Of a DNA stretch of 15,471 nucleotides, positions 1-12,662 are shown piece after piece. The stretch's first letter is position 1. The number at the start of each line of letters is the position of its first letter. The position numbers and the translations under genes are program-made. The notes below the pieces were generated by a model. It had not been told where the DNA came from and did no database searches. It was given only the letters and a program-made list of their open reading frames with translations. This stretch comes from Pleurotus ostreatus/Saccharomyces cerevisiae fusant (taxonomy: Eukaryota > Opisthokonta): the NCBI GenBank assembly GCA_024196135.1, contig JAMQCK010000762.1, positions 863-16,333 of the forward strand, in the 5' to 3' direction.

Positions 1-1
1 T

Positions 2-376
2 CCCGCCGGCAAGCGCACCGTGCCCCTTGGCGACCGCCACAAGCCCTGGGTCGCTCCCTCCCCTATCGACGAGGCCGACACGCCACCCGCCGCTCCCGAG
101 CGCGAGCGCCGGAGCGTGCCCTGGGGCAAGGCGCCCTACGAGGTCGAGTGGGAGCGTGAGGAGCGGCGCGAGCGCAGGAGGCGGGAGGGTGTCTTCGTCC
201 AGGACGGCGAGTTCCGCTACCGCCTGCCGGTGAAGCAGGAGGAGGCGCCCGCCACTCCCGTCCCGGTGCGCGTCGACGAGACCTCGTCGGATGACGGCCT
301 CGGCATCTCGTGGTACAAGCCGCAGCAAAGCATGCTCGGCGTACCCCGCAGCCTCGTCGCGCAGTCGACGTTCTGA
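2..376 (+). CDS. C-terminal part of an unrecognised protein (5' end outside window)
   Basis: The frame is open from base 2 to the TGA at 374-376, about 124 codons with no internal stop and with high G/C at third positions, as in the secure exons elsewhere. The gene therefore begins left of the window and this is its last exon. The visible product is hydrophilic: a proline/acidic stretch, a strongly charged Glu/Arg segment (VEWEREERRERRRREG) that could be a short helix or coiled coil, then FVQDGEFRYRLPVKQEE, and an ending in RSLVAQSTF. No catalytic motif, signal peptide or membrane segment is visible. The GTG at 20 is not a likely start, because the frame continues upstream to the window edge. 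I do not recognise the family. Confidence 0.6.
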   Translation, partial: PAGKRTVPLGDRHKPWVAPSPIDEADTPPAAPERERRSVPWGKAPYEVEWEREERRERRRREGVFVQDGEFRYRLPVKQEEAPATPVPVRVDETSSDDGLGISWYKPQQSMLGVPRSLVAQSTF

Positions 377-1130
377 GCGCGACCTTGCATTGCCCTCCGT
401 CTCCGTCCCGGTCTCCTCGCCGTCCGACCTACCCTACACCCCGCCTCCTGTATGATATGCTCTATGGCCCATATGCGCTCTATTCTTCCGGCTCCTTCGC
501 CTTCATCCTCCCCTTCATCTTGCTTTCCTTCGCTGTACATAATATCTTTATGCTTTCTTATTCTTGCTCTCCTCTTTTTCTTCCTCCTCCGCGCTATTAT
601 GGCGGCTCTCCGCCCCGCGGCCCTCGTCCTCATCCTCCCTGCATCTTGACATACATCGCGACACCTCACTCGACCTGCATCTTTGGGATTACTCTCATCC
701 TCCACCTCTGGGTTCACTCATCGGGATCACTTCCTTATACTCGGGATCATCTCACCCACCCCCCACCCACGCATCCATCCATCCCCCTCCCGCACGCATC
801 ATCTGACCCGGTATACCTTGGGCTTGCGTCGACTACCTTCCAAGCTTTAGTCTTACATACTCACTGTCTGTTTGGTTCACTCCGTCTCCATCTCTCGTCT
901 CTCCCATCCTCATCTGTGTGTACTCTCATCGCGTATCCATCTTACTTGCGCGCAGCTCGGCGCCTCGTCTTTTCGCGCCGATACCTGTCGTGTTCCGGTG
1001 CTCTTACCTTATAGTGCCTGCCTGCGCGTCCACCTCTGGCGTGTTTACCCCTAGTGTACACATTATCTATCTATCCGTATCACGCTCGAGTAAGTTAGGG
1101 TACTACTACTACCTGGTCTTCTTGGTCACG
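377..1130. other. CT-rich 3' flank / intergenic spacer
   Basis: This stretch follows the stop of the partial gene. On the plus strand it is strongly pyrimidine-rich, with many short CTCC/CATC/TCTT runs and a CATCCATCCATCC-type microsatellite near 770-785. Several frames stay open by composition alone, giving Ser/Pro/Leu/His-rich translations without recognisable sequence. It probably contains the 3' UTR and polyadenylation region of the upstream gene. No gene is supported. Confidence 0.4.
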
Positions 1131-1331
1131 ACATTAATGACAGCTACGTTTGGAATGCACTATTTTGGATGACTTCGGGAAGCTGCAAGAGCCAGAAAAC
1201 ATGAACAACTCCAACGATGCGGTGAGCCCGCGCTTGGTTTGGCTTCAACAGCTCAATAGCTATTTCAGGCCCTTCACCACCGTCGCGCGCAAGCTTGGCC
1301 ACAAATGACCTCGATAGTGGGTTTCTACTGC

Positions 1332-1922
1332 TCAATATTGACCGAGATCGCCGGCGGGCTCCTCGATGAACGGAGCGCTCCTTAACATCATCTCGGACGA
1401 ACTCCTCAACGCCAAAACTCCAGGAATATCCTGCTGAGCATTTGGACTCGACTCCTCGATAGCCGGACTCAACTCCTTGATAGACACCGACTTGGCCGGC
1501 GGCTCCTCGATTTTATGGTCAGTTGGACGGCGGGACGTCACTCGTGGCTCTTCGACTTCCCTATGATCTCCCTCAATTTCCTGCTCTGGATATTGGACCC
1601 TCACGTAGTGGACAAGTTGACGCTATCGACAACGTAGCCAGGCGCGCTTGACGAGCGACTTGGAAGCCGGAGACAGTTCCTTGATTTCTTTCGTCAACTC
1701 AGCCTCGGAGACTTTCTCAGTCCTGCTCCTTGGATCTGTCTACTCAAATGTCTCTGGACTCCGTGTATGCGTGTCAAGATCTACCCCGAATTGTCTATCC
1801 TGCCTCTCCAACCCGCCATCTGCCCATCTTGGTAGCTCCGCTATCCGGACGTCTCCCTTGGCACGCTGCGCTCCTCTTCCTCTCGGGGCACGCTGCAGTA
1901 TCCACGCCCACGTCGATAGCAC
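1332..1922 (-). pseudogene. Possible decayed gene with IKELSPA-type repeats
   Basis: Read on the minus strand from 1922 down to the TGA at 1332-1334, one constant frame is interrupted only by in-frame TAGs at 1740-1742 and about 1629-1631. The parts between the stops are protein-like and acidic. The motif IKELSPA occurs twice (TKEIKELSPASKSLVKRAW and SVSIKELSPAIEESS), and IEEP/IEES occurs three times. Persistence of one frame with repeated peptides across stops suggests an old coding sequence, or exons whose introns I cannot place. A further minus-strand frame at 1144-1335 follows in another phase and may be its continuation. I do not recognise the family, and chance repetition is not excluded. 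Confidence 0.25.
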
Positions 1923-2760
1923 GAGCCCCGGCTATCTCTCGCAGCGGCGGGCCATAGACCACAGACCGTGTTTCTCTCGCGACACGCTGTAGCCCTAGAC
2001 TCCACCCCTTCATGGCCGTCCACTGCTGCGCATCTCTGACTGATACCGACTCGAAGGACTGAATGAACATCGGTCAATGGCTCGCGCCGATGAGGGCGGG
2101 CATATATCGAGTACAATACACTAGCCACAGACAACAGACTCTGGGTGGGAGAGCCTGCCGTACTCGATAGCACACGCCCGAGTTGCGACGGGCCGGTGGC
2201 ATACGACGCGCTGTCAGTGTACGACCAGCATCAGCCCAGGATGGCAACAACCAGCTAGCGGTATCCTCGCCCACGACGGGACCGCACTGGCACACGAGCG
2301 TCGACGGCCACATGCGTACTGAATACTGGGATTGTTCCGTGCTGGATGGCCTGCGTCCGAGCTGGTGATGCTATTGCTCCGGCCTTTCCGCCCAATGCCA
2401 CTGTCCCGTCTTTCGCCTGGACCACAGATAACTTGGATCACTGTTCCGCCCAATGCCTACGCGCACACGACCAGCCAATGAAGGCGACCCGCCCTCGTTC
2501 GCCGTAAACTCCATGTCTCTGGCCAATGCGAGGTCATCTGCCTCGGGCCGCCTTCGACCAGTCAGCTGCAAGGATTTCAGAGATAGACGCCGATATCTCG
2601 ATTCAGAACAAGATCCCGATATTTCAGATTATGAACCCCCTCCGTCGGAAATTGGCACTTGAGCAGAAGTCCCCTCATTATCAAGTTGCTAGCCACCCAC
2701 TCACCACACCAAATCCACCCACCACCTGCCTGCGGGCCCAGGGATCTCATCGAGAGGGAT
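1923..2760. other. Low-information intergenic region with short direct repeats
   Basis: No multi-exon gene can be assembled here. It contains a 14-bp direct repeat, TTCCGCCCAATGCC, at 2386-2399 and 2444-2457, and a CATATAT element near 2100. Just before it, GGCACGCTGC is repeated around 1859 and 1887. Frames on both strands are short and mutually overlapping. Confidence 0.3.
2453..2662 (+). CDS. Weak small ORF, 69 aa
   Basis: An ATG at 2453 opens a 69-codon frame ending in TGA at 2660-2662. The predicted peptide is hydrophilic and ends in an acidic, proline-containing tail (SEQDPDISDYEPPPSEIGT). There is no recognisable domain, no clear promoter and no intron. The start lies inside the second copy of the 14-bp direct repeat, which argues for chance or for a rearranged remnant. 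It could also be one exon of a lost gene. It is listed only because the tail is less random-looking than surrounding frames. Confidence 0.15.
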   Translation: MPTRTRPANEGDPPSFAVNSMSLANARSSASGRLRPVSCKDFRDRRRYLDSEQDPDISDYEPPPSEIGT

Positions 2761-3430
2761 AGGAGTGATGGAGTTCTTGTGAGGCGGAACGTGTCCTGCT
2801 AACCATGGTGCGCGGCGGCTATCCCATCGCGCTGGGTCTGATTCCGCCGCGGACGTTCCATGCGCAGACTCCAGCAAGAAGACAAGCGGACTCCAAAGCG
2901 CAGAGATCCCGAGGCAGACGGCGCGCGCTGACGTCCAGGCGAGCCACTTGAACGACGATAATGAAGGGAGTTACATCACGGCGGAGCCTCAACGTCACTG
3001 AGCGCTGTGGGCGACGAGCAGCGTTGTTGAGAAACCTCTCTTCGGTGCTGCGTGTTCGTGTTATCAGCTGGACGTGAGACGTGAGAGTCCTGATTTGTGG
3101 GTGTCGAGCATCGAAGAAGGATCTTCGCGAGTGGCGAGCGGCAATTGTGGGCAGAAAAGAGGTTCTGAGGTCATGGTGGAACTTGCTACGTAGTCGTGCT
3201 TTACTCCAGAAGGCAGGTCAACACCTCGAGCGATGAACGTACTGAATCCGACAGAGAACTCGCGACTGAACGTGTATCGTTGAGCAAGCCTAAGAAACCC
3301 ACATGAAGCAACGCTATGACAGTCACGACCAAGTTGAACTTTCCGATCAAACGGCTCCCGCGTGCGCCGCACGTGTGCCGGTCCCTCATCCGAGCGCCGA
3401 CACCGTCTGCATGCCGCACCATCGACCACC
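2761..3430 (+). promoter_or_regulatory. Upstream region and 5' leader of the Prp16 gene
   Basis: There is no convincing coding sequence in this 670-bp stretch, which must contain the promoter and leader of the helicase gene starting at 3431. Visible candidate elements are two CRE-half-site-like motifs, TGACGTCC at 2929-2936 and ACGTCA at 2992-2997. No TATA box is clear. Two upstream ATGs, at 3303 and 3316, open frames of 63 and 60 codons that overlap the helicase start out of frame. They matter only if transcription begins upstream of about 3300. Confidence 0.35.
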
Positions 3431-8063
<4,633 letters not shown>

Positions 8064-8375
8064 GTGTATCGCATACGACGCTGTTCGTGTCGAGGAATGC
8101 GTCGTAGATGGACGATATCTAGCTAGGGAATATGTGACATACCCTGCCAAAGCAAAGCGGATACTGTTCGGGCTGATCTACCTCCCAATGCGACAAATGA
8201 CGATGACGCGGCCATAAAGAGGTCTTTGATTCAAAACTCGTGGTTCTCACTCATCTCGACTCACGCCCCTAAACGGAACCAAAGTACGTTGCCTGCTTAA
8301 GACGCTCATCGCCCCTTAGCACGGCAAGTGTCCATCCTTTTCTCAATCGCTAGCAAGCACAGCAAGCCGCCCCAG
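8064..8375 (+). promoter_or_regulatory. Spacer between Prp16 and copy A: 3' UTR plus promoter
   Basis: These 312 bp between two plus-strand genes must hold the 3' UTR of the helicase gene and the promoter of copy A. No TATA box, terminator hairpin or repeat stands out, and no ORF is supported. Confidence 0.35.
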
Positions 8376-9495
8376 ATGCCCCCAAAGAAAAAAGAAAAGC
8401 AGGGTACGTTTGTGTTCCCTGTGCGTTCGAGCATTCGGTTGACCAGATCTACGCTAGACAAGTTTCCATACAAGGAGAAGCAGTTGGAGGAGGCGGGGCT
8501 TGTGGGCGAAGGCGAGCTCTCTTTCTCGTGTTGCCTTGCACCCGCCACGCTCCCTTCGATGACCTTCGACAAACGCTACCCTCCTACATCATCAAAATAC
8601 CTATCTCGCTTCGTCAAACCTACTGCCTGAACGCTGTGTTCTGACCATCTTTTCTACTGGCAGGCTTATCCAAAGAGGTCCGAGAAATTATAGAGGACAT
8701 GAGAGAGCGTCCAAGAATGTACTGTGAGTTCTGGGCCTCCTTCGTCTTCAGTCTCTTTCGTTTGTTCCCGCCCCTTTTTCCTTCACTCTCCTCCTTGCCA
8801 CAAATAACTTCGACTTCCTGCAAAGCCCTCTTGGGCTCGCCTTAGCAAACACATCTTTAACAACCTCTCCAGCAGGCACGACTCTGGATCTGCTCAAGTC
8901 CACCAACGAGCACGCCCTCTTTTGGGAAAAGGTCGCCGCCGTACGCGAGCACCCCGAGAAACTGTCAACCACCACCGACGGCTCGCCCTACGCCGTCTCC
9001 GAATACGAGAAATGGTTCTACTACTCCAAAGACAAAAACACGCTCATCTACCGCTCCGACCTGCACACCAACCCCTTCCCCATCCCCCCGCCCGGCACGC
9101 TGCCCCCCAACAGGCGTCTCGATTACTTGCTAGGGGGCGCGCACCTGGCCTTGCGCGAAGCGTGGCATACAGCCCCGGCGTGCGCGCAGCCCCAGGTCTG
9201 CGACATCCTCACAGCTCGGGACATCAAATTCTACGATGCGTGCCTCTTTCGCGTTCGCGAGGGCGACGAGGATGAGGACGTGTGGCCAGTGCCTCCGGGT
9301 CGGCCGATCGTTTGGATTCTAGTGCACCCGGGGGCTGTCACGGCAGAAGCGGCGCACGAGGTGGGCGAAGAGATCTTCGCGCTATTGGAGGAGAAAGGGA
9401 TCGCGCGCGGCGATCTGGAGGTCGAGTGGGCGGAAGGGCATATGCGCACGTGGGGCACGTATACGAACTACGTGCAGCTGGCAAAGAAGTACTAG
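8376..9495 (+). CDS. Copy A of a tandemly duplicated unrecognised protein family (254 aa)
   Basis: There are four exons: 8376-8403, 8458-8511, 8664-8723 and 8873-9495 (TAG). The product is about 254 aa with a lysine-rich start (MPPKKKEKQ). It then has KQLEEAGLVGEGLSKEVREI, MRERPRMY, a central block STTTDGSPYAVSEYE with IYRSDLHT, an acidic linker, and a C-terminal block with VHPGAVTAEAAHEVGEEI and a W-G-x-x-TNY motif. No signal peptide or membrane helix is seen, so it is probably soluble. The model rests on copy B, which has the same exon boundaries, the same phases and the same conserved blocks. Introns are 54, 152 and 149 nt. The second uses GC-AG. The third has a CAGCAG acceptor, and the first CAG matches copy B better. 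I do not recognise the family. Confidence 0.8.
8512..8663 (+). other. GC-AG intron 2 of copy A (152 nt)
   Basis: The exon ends GGCGAAG and the intron starts GCGAGC, matching the AG|GCRAG pattern of GC-AG introns. A CTGAC branch-like site lies at 8641-8645 and the acceptor is CTGGCAG at 8657-8663. The junction gives GEG|LSKEV in phase 1. No GT donor near this point joins the flanking exons as cleanly. The intron contains in-frame stops. Confidence 0.7.
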
Positions 9496-9929
9496 GGCGC
9501 GCTCCTCTGTTGGTATATGTATTTGGGCTACGCAAGGCATGCGCGGCGCAGGCTGATCTCCAACGCGGTGGCGGCGAGGGGCTGTAGGCTGCCCGCTAGC
9601 GAGAGGCTGCGCACTCAGTGCGCGGGGCGGGAAGAAAACGCTCGGGATATTGGTGCGCGACAACACTCACGAAGGGTCAGAAGTGACCTGAGCTCGACAC
9701 TATGGTCGACGTCGCATCCGTCAGGAGATTATGTTGTCGATTTGTGGCCAGCACGAAATCGCATTCTATCAATTTGTGGCATCAGTACCGACGCACGTGC
9801 ATTATATACCTTGCCCGATGGGGTCTGCGGAAGACTGATTCAACGCCACAATTCCCACGCCCCTAATCGAGAGAAAGAGCGATTCTTGGTTTGAACCTCC
9901 ACTCACGAATAAAACAAGGCATCCCCAGA
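9496..9929 (+). promoter_or_regulatory. Spacer between copies A and B, with TATA box and E-box of copy B
   Basis: No gene is supported in these 434 bp. A TATATA at 9803-9808 sits about 122 bp before the ATG of copy B, and a palindromic CACGTG E-box at 9794-9799 lies four bases upstream of it. ATTTGTGGC occurs twice, near 9740 and 9770. Use of these elements is inferred from position only. Confidence 0.45.
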
Positions 9930-10993
9930 ATGTCAGCGACAGGAAAGAAGAGTACGTGCCGAACACATCATCTCTTTCATCTGGGGTATGAGTTCTGCGT
10001 ATGGCACGGGGTCTTGCGCTCCAACCTCGTTTTCCAAGAGCGTAGTATGTTCTGACGAGTAGTCCTTTCACAGCATTCCCATTCACCGACGATCAGCTGG
10101 CTGAAGCCGGGCTGATTGGCGAAGGCGAGCTCCTGTTCTATAAGCCCATCCGAATTGCTTGCTCAACCACAGTTACCTCGATCCGCAGGCCTCTCCGACG
10201 AGGTCCGCAAGCTCATCGCGCACATGCGGGAGCGCCCCGAACTATATCGTAAGTCGCTACTGTATTTTCTGCTCCTCCATCATGCGCTCCTGGGCAGGCG
10301 CACCCCATCCATATACTCAGGTATTTCCTGACCCAAATACCTCCTAACAAATCCTCAGCCGACGCCACCCTCCCCCTCCTCCAATCTACCAACAAGCAGG
10401 CTCTCTCCTACGAAGCCCTCGCCGCCGCGCGCGCCCACCCCGAAACGCTCTCGACGACCACCGACGGCTCGCCCTACGCGGTCTCCGAGTACGAGCGCGT
10501 CATGTACTACCACGCTGAAGGCGGACCTGTCCTTCTCTATCGCTCCGATCTGCATACGCGGCCCTATCCCCTGCCGCCCGCGCCTCCCCCACCGCGTTGC
10601 TCTACCCTGTCCGGCGCCCTCGGCCCAGCGCTGCGCGCGGCGAAAAACGAGATGCTCGAGCTGGAGATGTTGACCAGGATCAGGGACAAGTGGGGGATCA
10701 CGGCCTGCAACGCGATAGTCATGTTCTACAAGGAGGGGACTGGCGATGGCGCGAGTGAGGCGGGAGAAGGCGCGGCAGAGCCTCCCAAAGACAAAACTCG
10801 GCCTATTGTCATGGTGCACGTCTATCCAGGCGGCGTGACGGCCGCGCAGGCGGCGCACGACGCGAGTGAGGAGATCCTGGATCTATTCGAGAAGCACGGC
10901 GTCCCACGCGGGCGTCTGACGGTCGAGTGGGGGGAGCAGTATGTACGGATGTGGGGCTCTCATACGAACTATATAGAAATTCGGGATCGTTAA
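9930..10993 (+). CDS. Copy B of the tandem family (255 aa)
   Basis: There are four exons: 9930-9951, 10074-10124, 10189-10248 and 10359-10993 (TAA). The start has A at -3. The product is about 255 aa. It shares with copy A QLAEAGLIGEG, the SDEV-type block, MRERPELY, STTTDGSPYAVSEYE, YRSDLHT and the C-terminal VTAAQAAHDASEEI, VEWGEQYVRMWG and TNY motifs, with all three introns at the same positions and in phase 1. Introns are 122, 64 and 110 nt; the second is GC-AG. The clearest divergence is the linker at about residues 165-185, which in B is Gly/Ala/Glu-rich and longer. Both copies look intact, so both may be functional. Function is unknown. Confidence 0.8.
10125..10188 (+). other. GC-AG intron 2 of copy B (64 nt)
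   Basis: The exon ends GGCGAAG and the intron begins GCGAGC, identical to copy A for seven bases on the exon side and six on the intron side. The acceptor is GATCCGCAG, ending at 10188. The junction gives GEG|LSDEV in phase 1. The only nearby GT (GTTCTA) would need a different and unsupported protein. Confidence 0.7.
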
Positions 10994-11198
10994 GTGGTCG
11001 ATGAAATTTGTGTTCAGTGGTCAACGCAAGGAGGAATGAGCCAAGCGGCACATGGCGATGCACGGGCTGTGGAACGACAACGAGGACCTTCGCGCCATGC
11101 GGAGAAAGCTGGGGGAGCGGGGGATCCGGTGGGAGGGAGGGGACGGGGAGGAGGAGGAGGCGGGGAAGGAGCGCGAGGACCCGAAGGGAAAAGACGAG

Positions 11199-11260
11199 GA
11201 GTCGAAGGAACAACAAGAGTCAAAGGAACAAAAAGAATCGAAGAAACAAGAGCAGCAGGG
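11199..11260 (+). repeat. Imperfect E/S/K/Q codon repeat in copy C
   Basis: Three imperfect units of roughly 20 bp, built on GARTCRAAGRAACAA, encode ESKEQQ/ESKEQK/ESKKQEQQ. They enlarge the linker relative to copies A and B. Confidence 0.6.
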
Positions 11261-11359
11261 CGCCACCTCGCGGCCAGTCATCATGATACACGTCGAACCG
11301 GGCGGCGCGACGGCAGCGCAGGCGCACACGGCGAGCGAGGAAATTCTGGCGCTGCTAGA

Positions 11360-11396
11360 AGCGCAGGGCAAGAGGTAGTCGATCCAAGCGCAGGGC
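11360..11396 (+). repeat. Ten-bp direct repeat bracketing the stop codon of copy C
   Basis: AGCGCAGGGC occurs at 11360-11369 and again at 11387-11396, a 27-bp offset. The intervening segment carries the TAG at 11376-11378, and copies A and B lack any counterpart of it. Confidence 0.75.
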
Positions 11397-11507
11397 GTCC
11401 CGCGCGGGGACGTCACGGTCGAGTGGAAGGAGGGGCACGTGCGAAGATGGGGTCTCGGTGAGAACTATGTGGAGCTAGAGGAACGTCCGTCTGCGAGCCG
11501 TGGTGAT

Positions 11508-11567
11508 GCGTATAGGCATTAGGAAACGCGCATAGGCATTGGGAGACGCGCACCGGCAGTGTAGGCT
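11508..11567 (+). repeat. Three decaying 20-bp tandem units at the end of copy C
   Basis: The units are GCGTATAGGCATTAGGAAAC, GCGCATAGGCATTGGGAGAC and a more diverged third starting GCGCACCGGCAGTG. The terminal TAG of copy C lies inside the first unit. Confidence 0.65.
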
Positions 11568-11683
11568 CCAGTGAGATTCGTTGATGTTCGTTAGATATCG
11601 ATCTGCAGGTATGCGTTCGCTCCCTATATTCCACGGCGCTATGTTAGTCTGGCGTCGCACACAAATGATCACAGTATTCTCAC

Positions 11684-11794
11684 CATCGTACCGAATAAAG
11701 GAGGGTCGCATCGTATCGAATAAAGGAGGAATGTATCGTATCGGATAGAGGAGGATCGTATCGCATAGAGGAGGATCGTATCGAATAAAGGAGG
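11684..11794 (+). repeat. Minisatellite, five units of 20-26 bp
   Basis: The units start at 11684, 11710, 11735, 11755 and 11775. The core is ATCGTATCGAATAAAGGAGG, with variants such as ...GCATAGAGGAGG. Extra spacer bases lengthen the first two units. It is non-coding, and open frames across it are by-products of the repeat. Confidence 0.85.
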
Positions 11795-11839
11795 AATCAA
11801 GACGAAAACGAGCATACACGAGAGGAGATTTCGGTGCCA

Positions 11840-12165
11840 CATATCCTCCCTCCTGTGGCCACATAACCTCCCCCTTTCCCTCCCTCGGGCTCTACTGTAC
11901 CTCCTGGACTTCTGGATGTGTCGATCCTCCTATCGCATGATGCTAGCCACCCCCCCCCCCCGACTCCGCGCGCGCTGGATCCCTCGCCCCCTTGCTTTTT
12001 TTGCTCTGGACCTCTCCACCTTCACCTCATCGCCGACTCTTCATTTTCCCCGCTTCTCCCTTCTTCGTCTTCCCCCCTCCACCCTCGTCCCCTCGTCCTC
12101 TCGCCACCCCCAGCCACCCCTGCGCCCCCCATCCCCCCTCCACCCTTGCGCCGCGCCCCAAAATC
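11840..12165. other. Pyrimidine-rich tract with C12 homopolymer
   Basis: The plus strand here is overwhelmingly C and T, with a run of 12 C at 11950-11961. No gene is supported. Open frames give Pro/Ser/Leu-rich translations expected from composition. It directly precedes a purine-rich tract on the same strand. Confidence 0.6.
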
Positions 12166-12238
12166 ACGCCAAGGTCGTATTCAGGGGGGTCGCGAGAGAA
12201 AAGAGGGGGGGACGAGTGTAGAGGGGAAGGGAGGGGAG

Positions 12239-12343
12239 GAGGGGAGGACGAGTGTGGAAGAGGGGAGGACGAGTGTGGAAGAGGGGAGGACGAGTGTGGA
12301 AGAGGGGAGGACGAGTGTGGAAGAGGGGAGGACGAGTGTGGAA
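12239..12343 (+). repeat. Five perfect 21-bp tandem units (GA-rich minisatellite)
   Basis: Units of 21 bp (GAGGGGAGGACGAGTGTGG plus AA) start at 12239, 12260, 12281, 12302 and 12323 and appear identical. Degenerate relatives flank them on both sides (about 12208-12238 and 12344-12390). The unit is seven codons long, so all frames through it stay open. The surrounding 12180-12560 is almost pure purine on this strand. Confidence 0.9.
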
Positions 12344-12662
12344 GAGGGGAGGAGGACGAGTGTGGGGAGGGGAGGTGTGAGTGTGGAAAAAGGAAGAGAG
12401 ACAAGGGGAGGGGTGGGAAGAGGGGAGGGAGCGGAGAGAGCAGGTGGGCTGGAGCGAGATGACAAAGGAGAATAAAGTGAAAAAAAAGGAAGGGGAGGGC
12501 AAGTGATCAAGCGAGGGAGGGAGGAGAGGGCGAAGGAAGAGGAAAGAGGGGTGTCGTGGGCGAAGGGATGGGGTCACTGGCAGGGAGTTGAAGAAGGACG
12601 GTCATGTTGCTATCCGCTCAGATGTACTTTTGGACGTCGACCAAAGCACGTATATATGCACT

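Larger units (their letters stand above)
11052..11522 (+). pseudogene. Copy C: 5'-truncated, nonsense-interrupted relic of the tandem family
   Basis: Starting 58 bp after the stop of copy B, this frame corresponds only to the second half of the last exon. It has a middle part resembling RIRDKWGIT of copy B (MRRKLGERGIRW). A long Glu/Lys/Gln linker follows, then SRPVIMIHVEPGGATAAQ and ASEEILALLEAQG (compare ASEEILDLFEKHG in B). A TAG at 11376-11378 interrupts it. After the TAG the same frame continues with GVPRGDVTVEWKEGHVRRWG to a second TAG at 11520-11522. Exons 1-3 and the STTTDGSPYAVSEYE block are absent. The ATG at 11052 is preceded closely by an in-frame TGA, so there is no room for more upstream sequence. 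It is probably a partial tandem duplicate that has decayed. A shorter protein ending at 11378 is possible but would lack the conserved end. Confidence 0.75.

Noticed and set aside
310..1014. Plus-strand open frame of about 230 codons after the first gene
   Set aside because: It begins inside the upstream coding region in another phase, at a non-ATG codon, and runs through CT-rich DNA. Its Ser/Pro/Leu/His-rich translation is what the composition predicts.
2805..2951. ATG opening a 48-codon Arg-rich frame
   Set aside because: It is short, without homology cues or conserved structure, and lies in the presumed promoter region of Prp16.
11475..11864. Minus-strand frame of 129 codons with FIRYD-like repeats
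   Set aside because: The repeated peptide comes from the 20-26-bp minisatellite, and the flanks are not protein-like.
11199..12343. Repeats considered as a CRISPR array
   Set aside because: The units are directly adjacent without unique spacers, and the sequence is eukaryotic with spliceosomal introns.
11918..12475. Plus-strand frame of 185 codons containing EEGRTSV repeats
   Set aside because: All frames through the 21-bp repeat stay open because the unit is a multiple of three. It has a non-ATG start and the rest is Pro/Ser- then Gly/Arg-rich by composition.
12027..12577. Overlapping minus-strand frames with repeated HSSSPLP/FHTRPPL/STLVLPS peptides
   Set aside because: Three different frames all give perfect peptide repeats over the same minisatellite, so the repeat rather than coding selection explains them.
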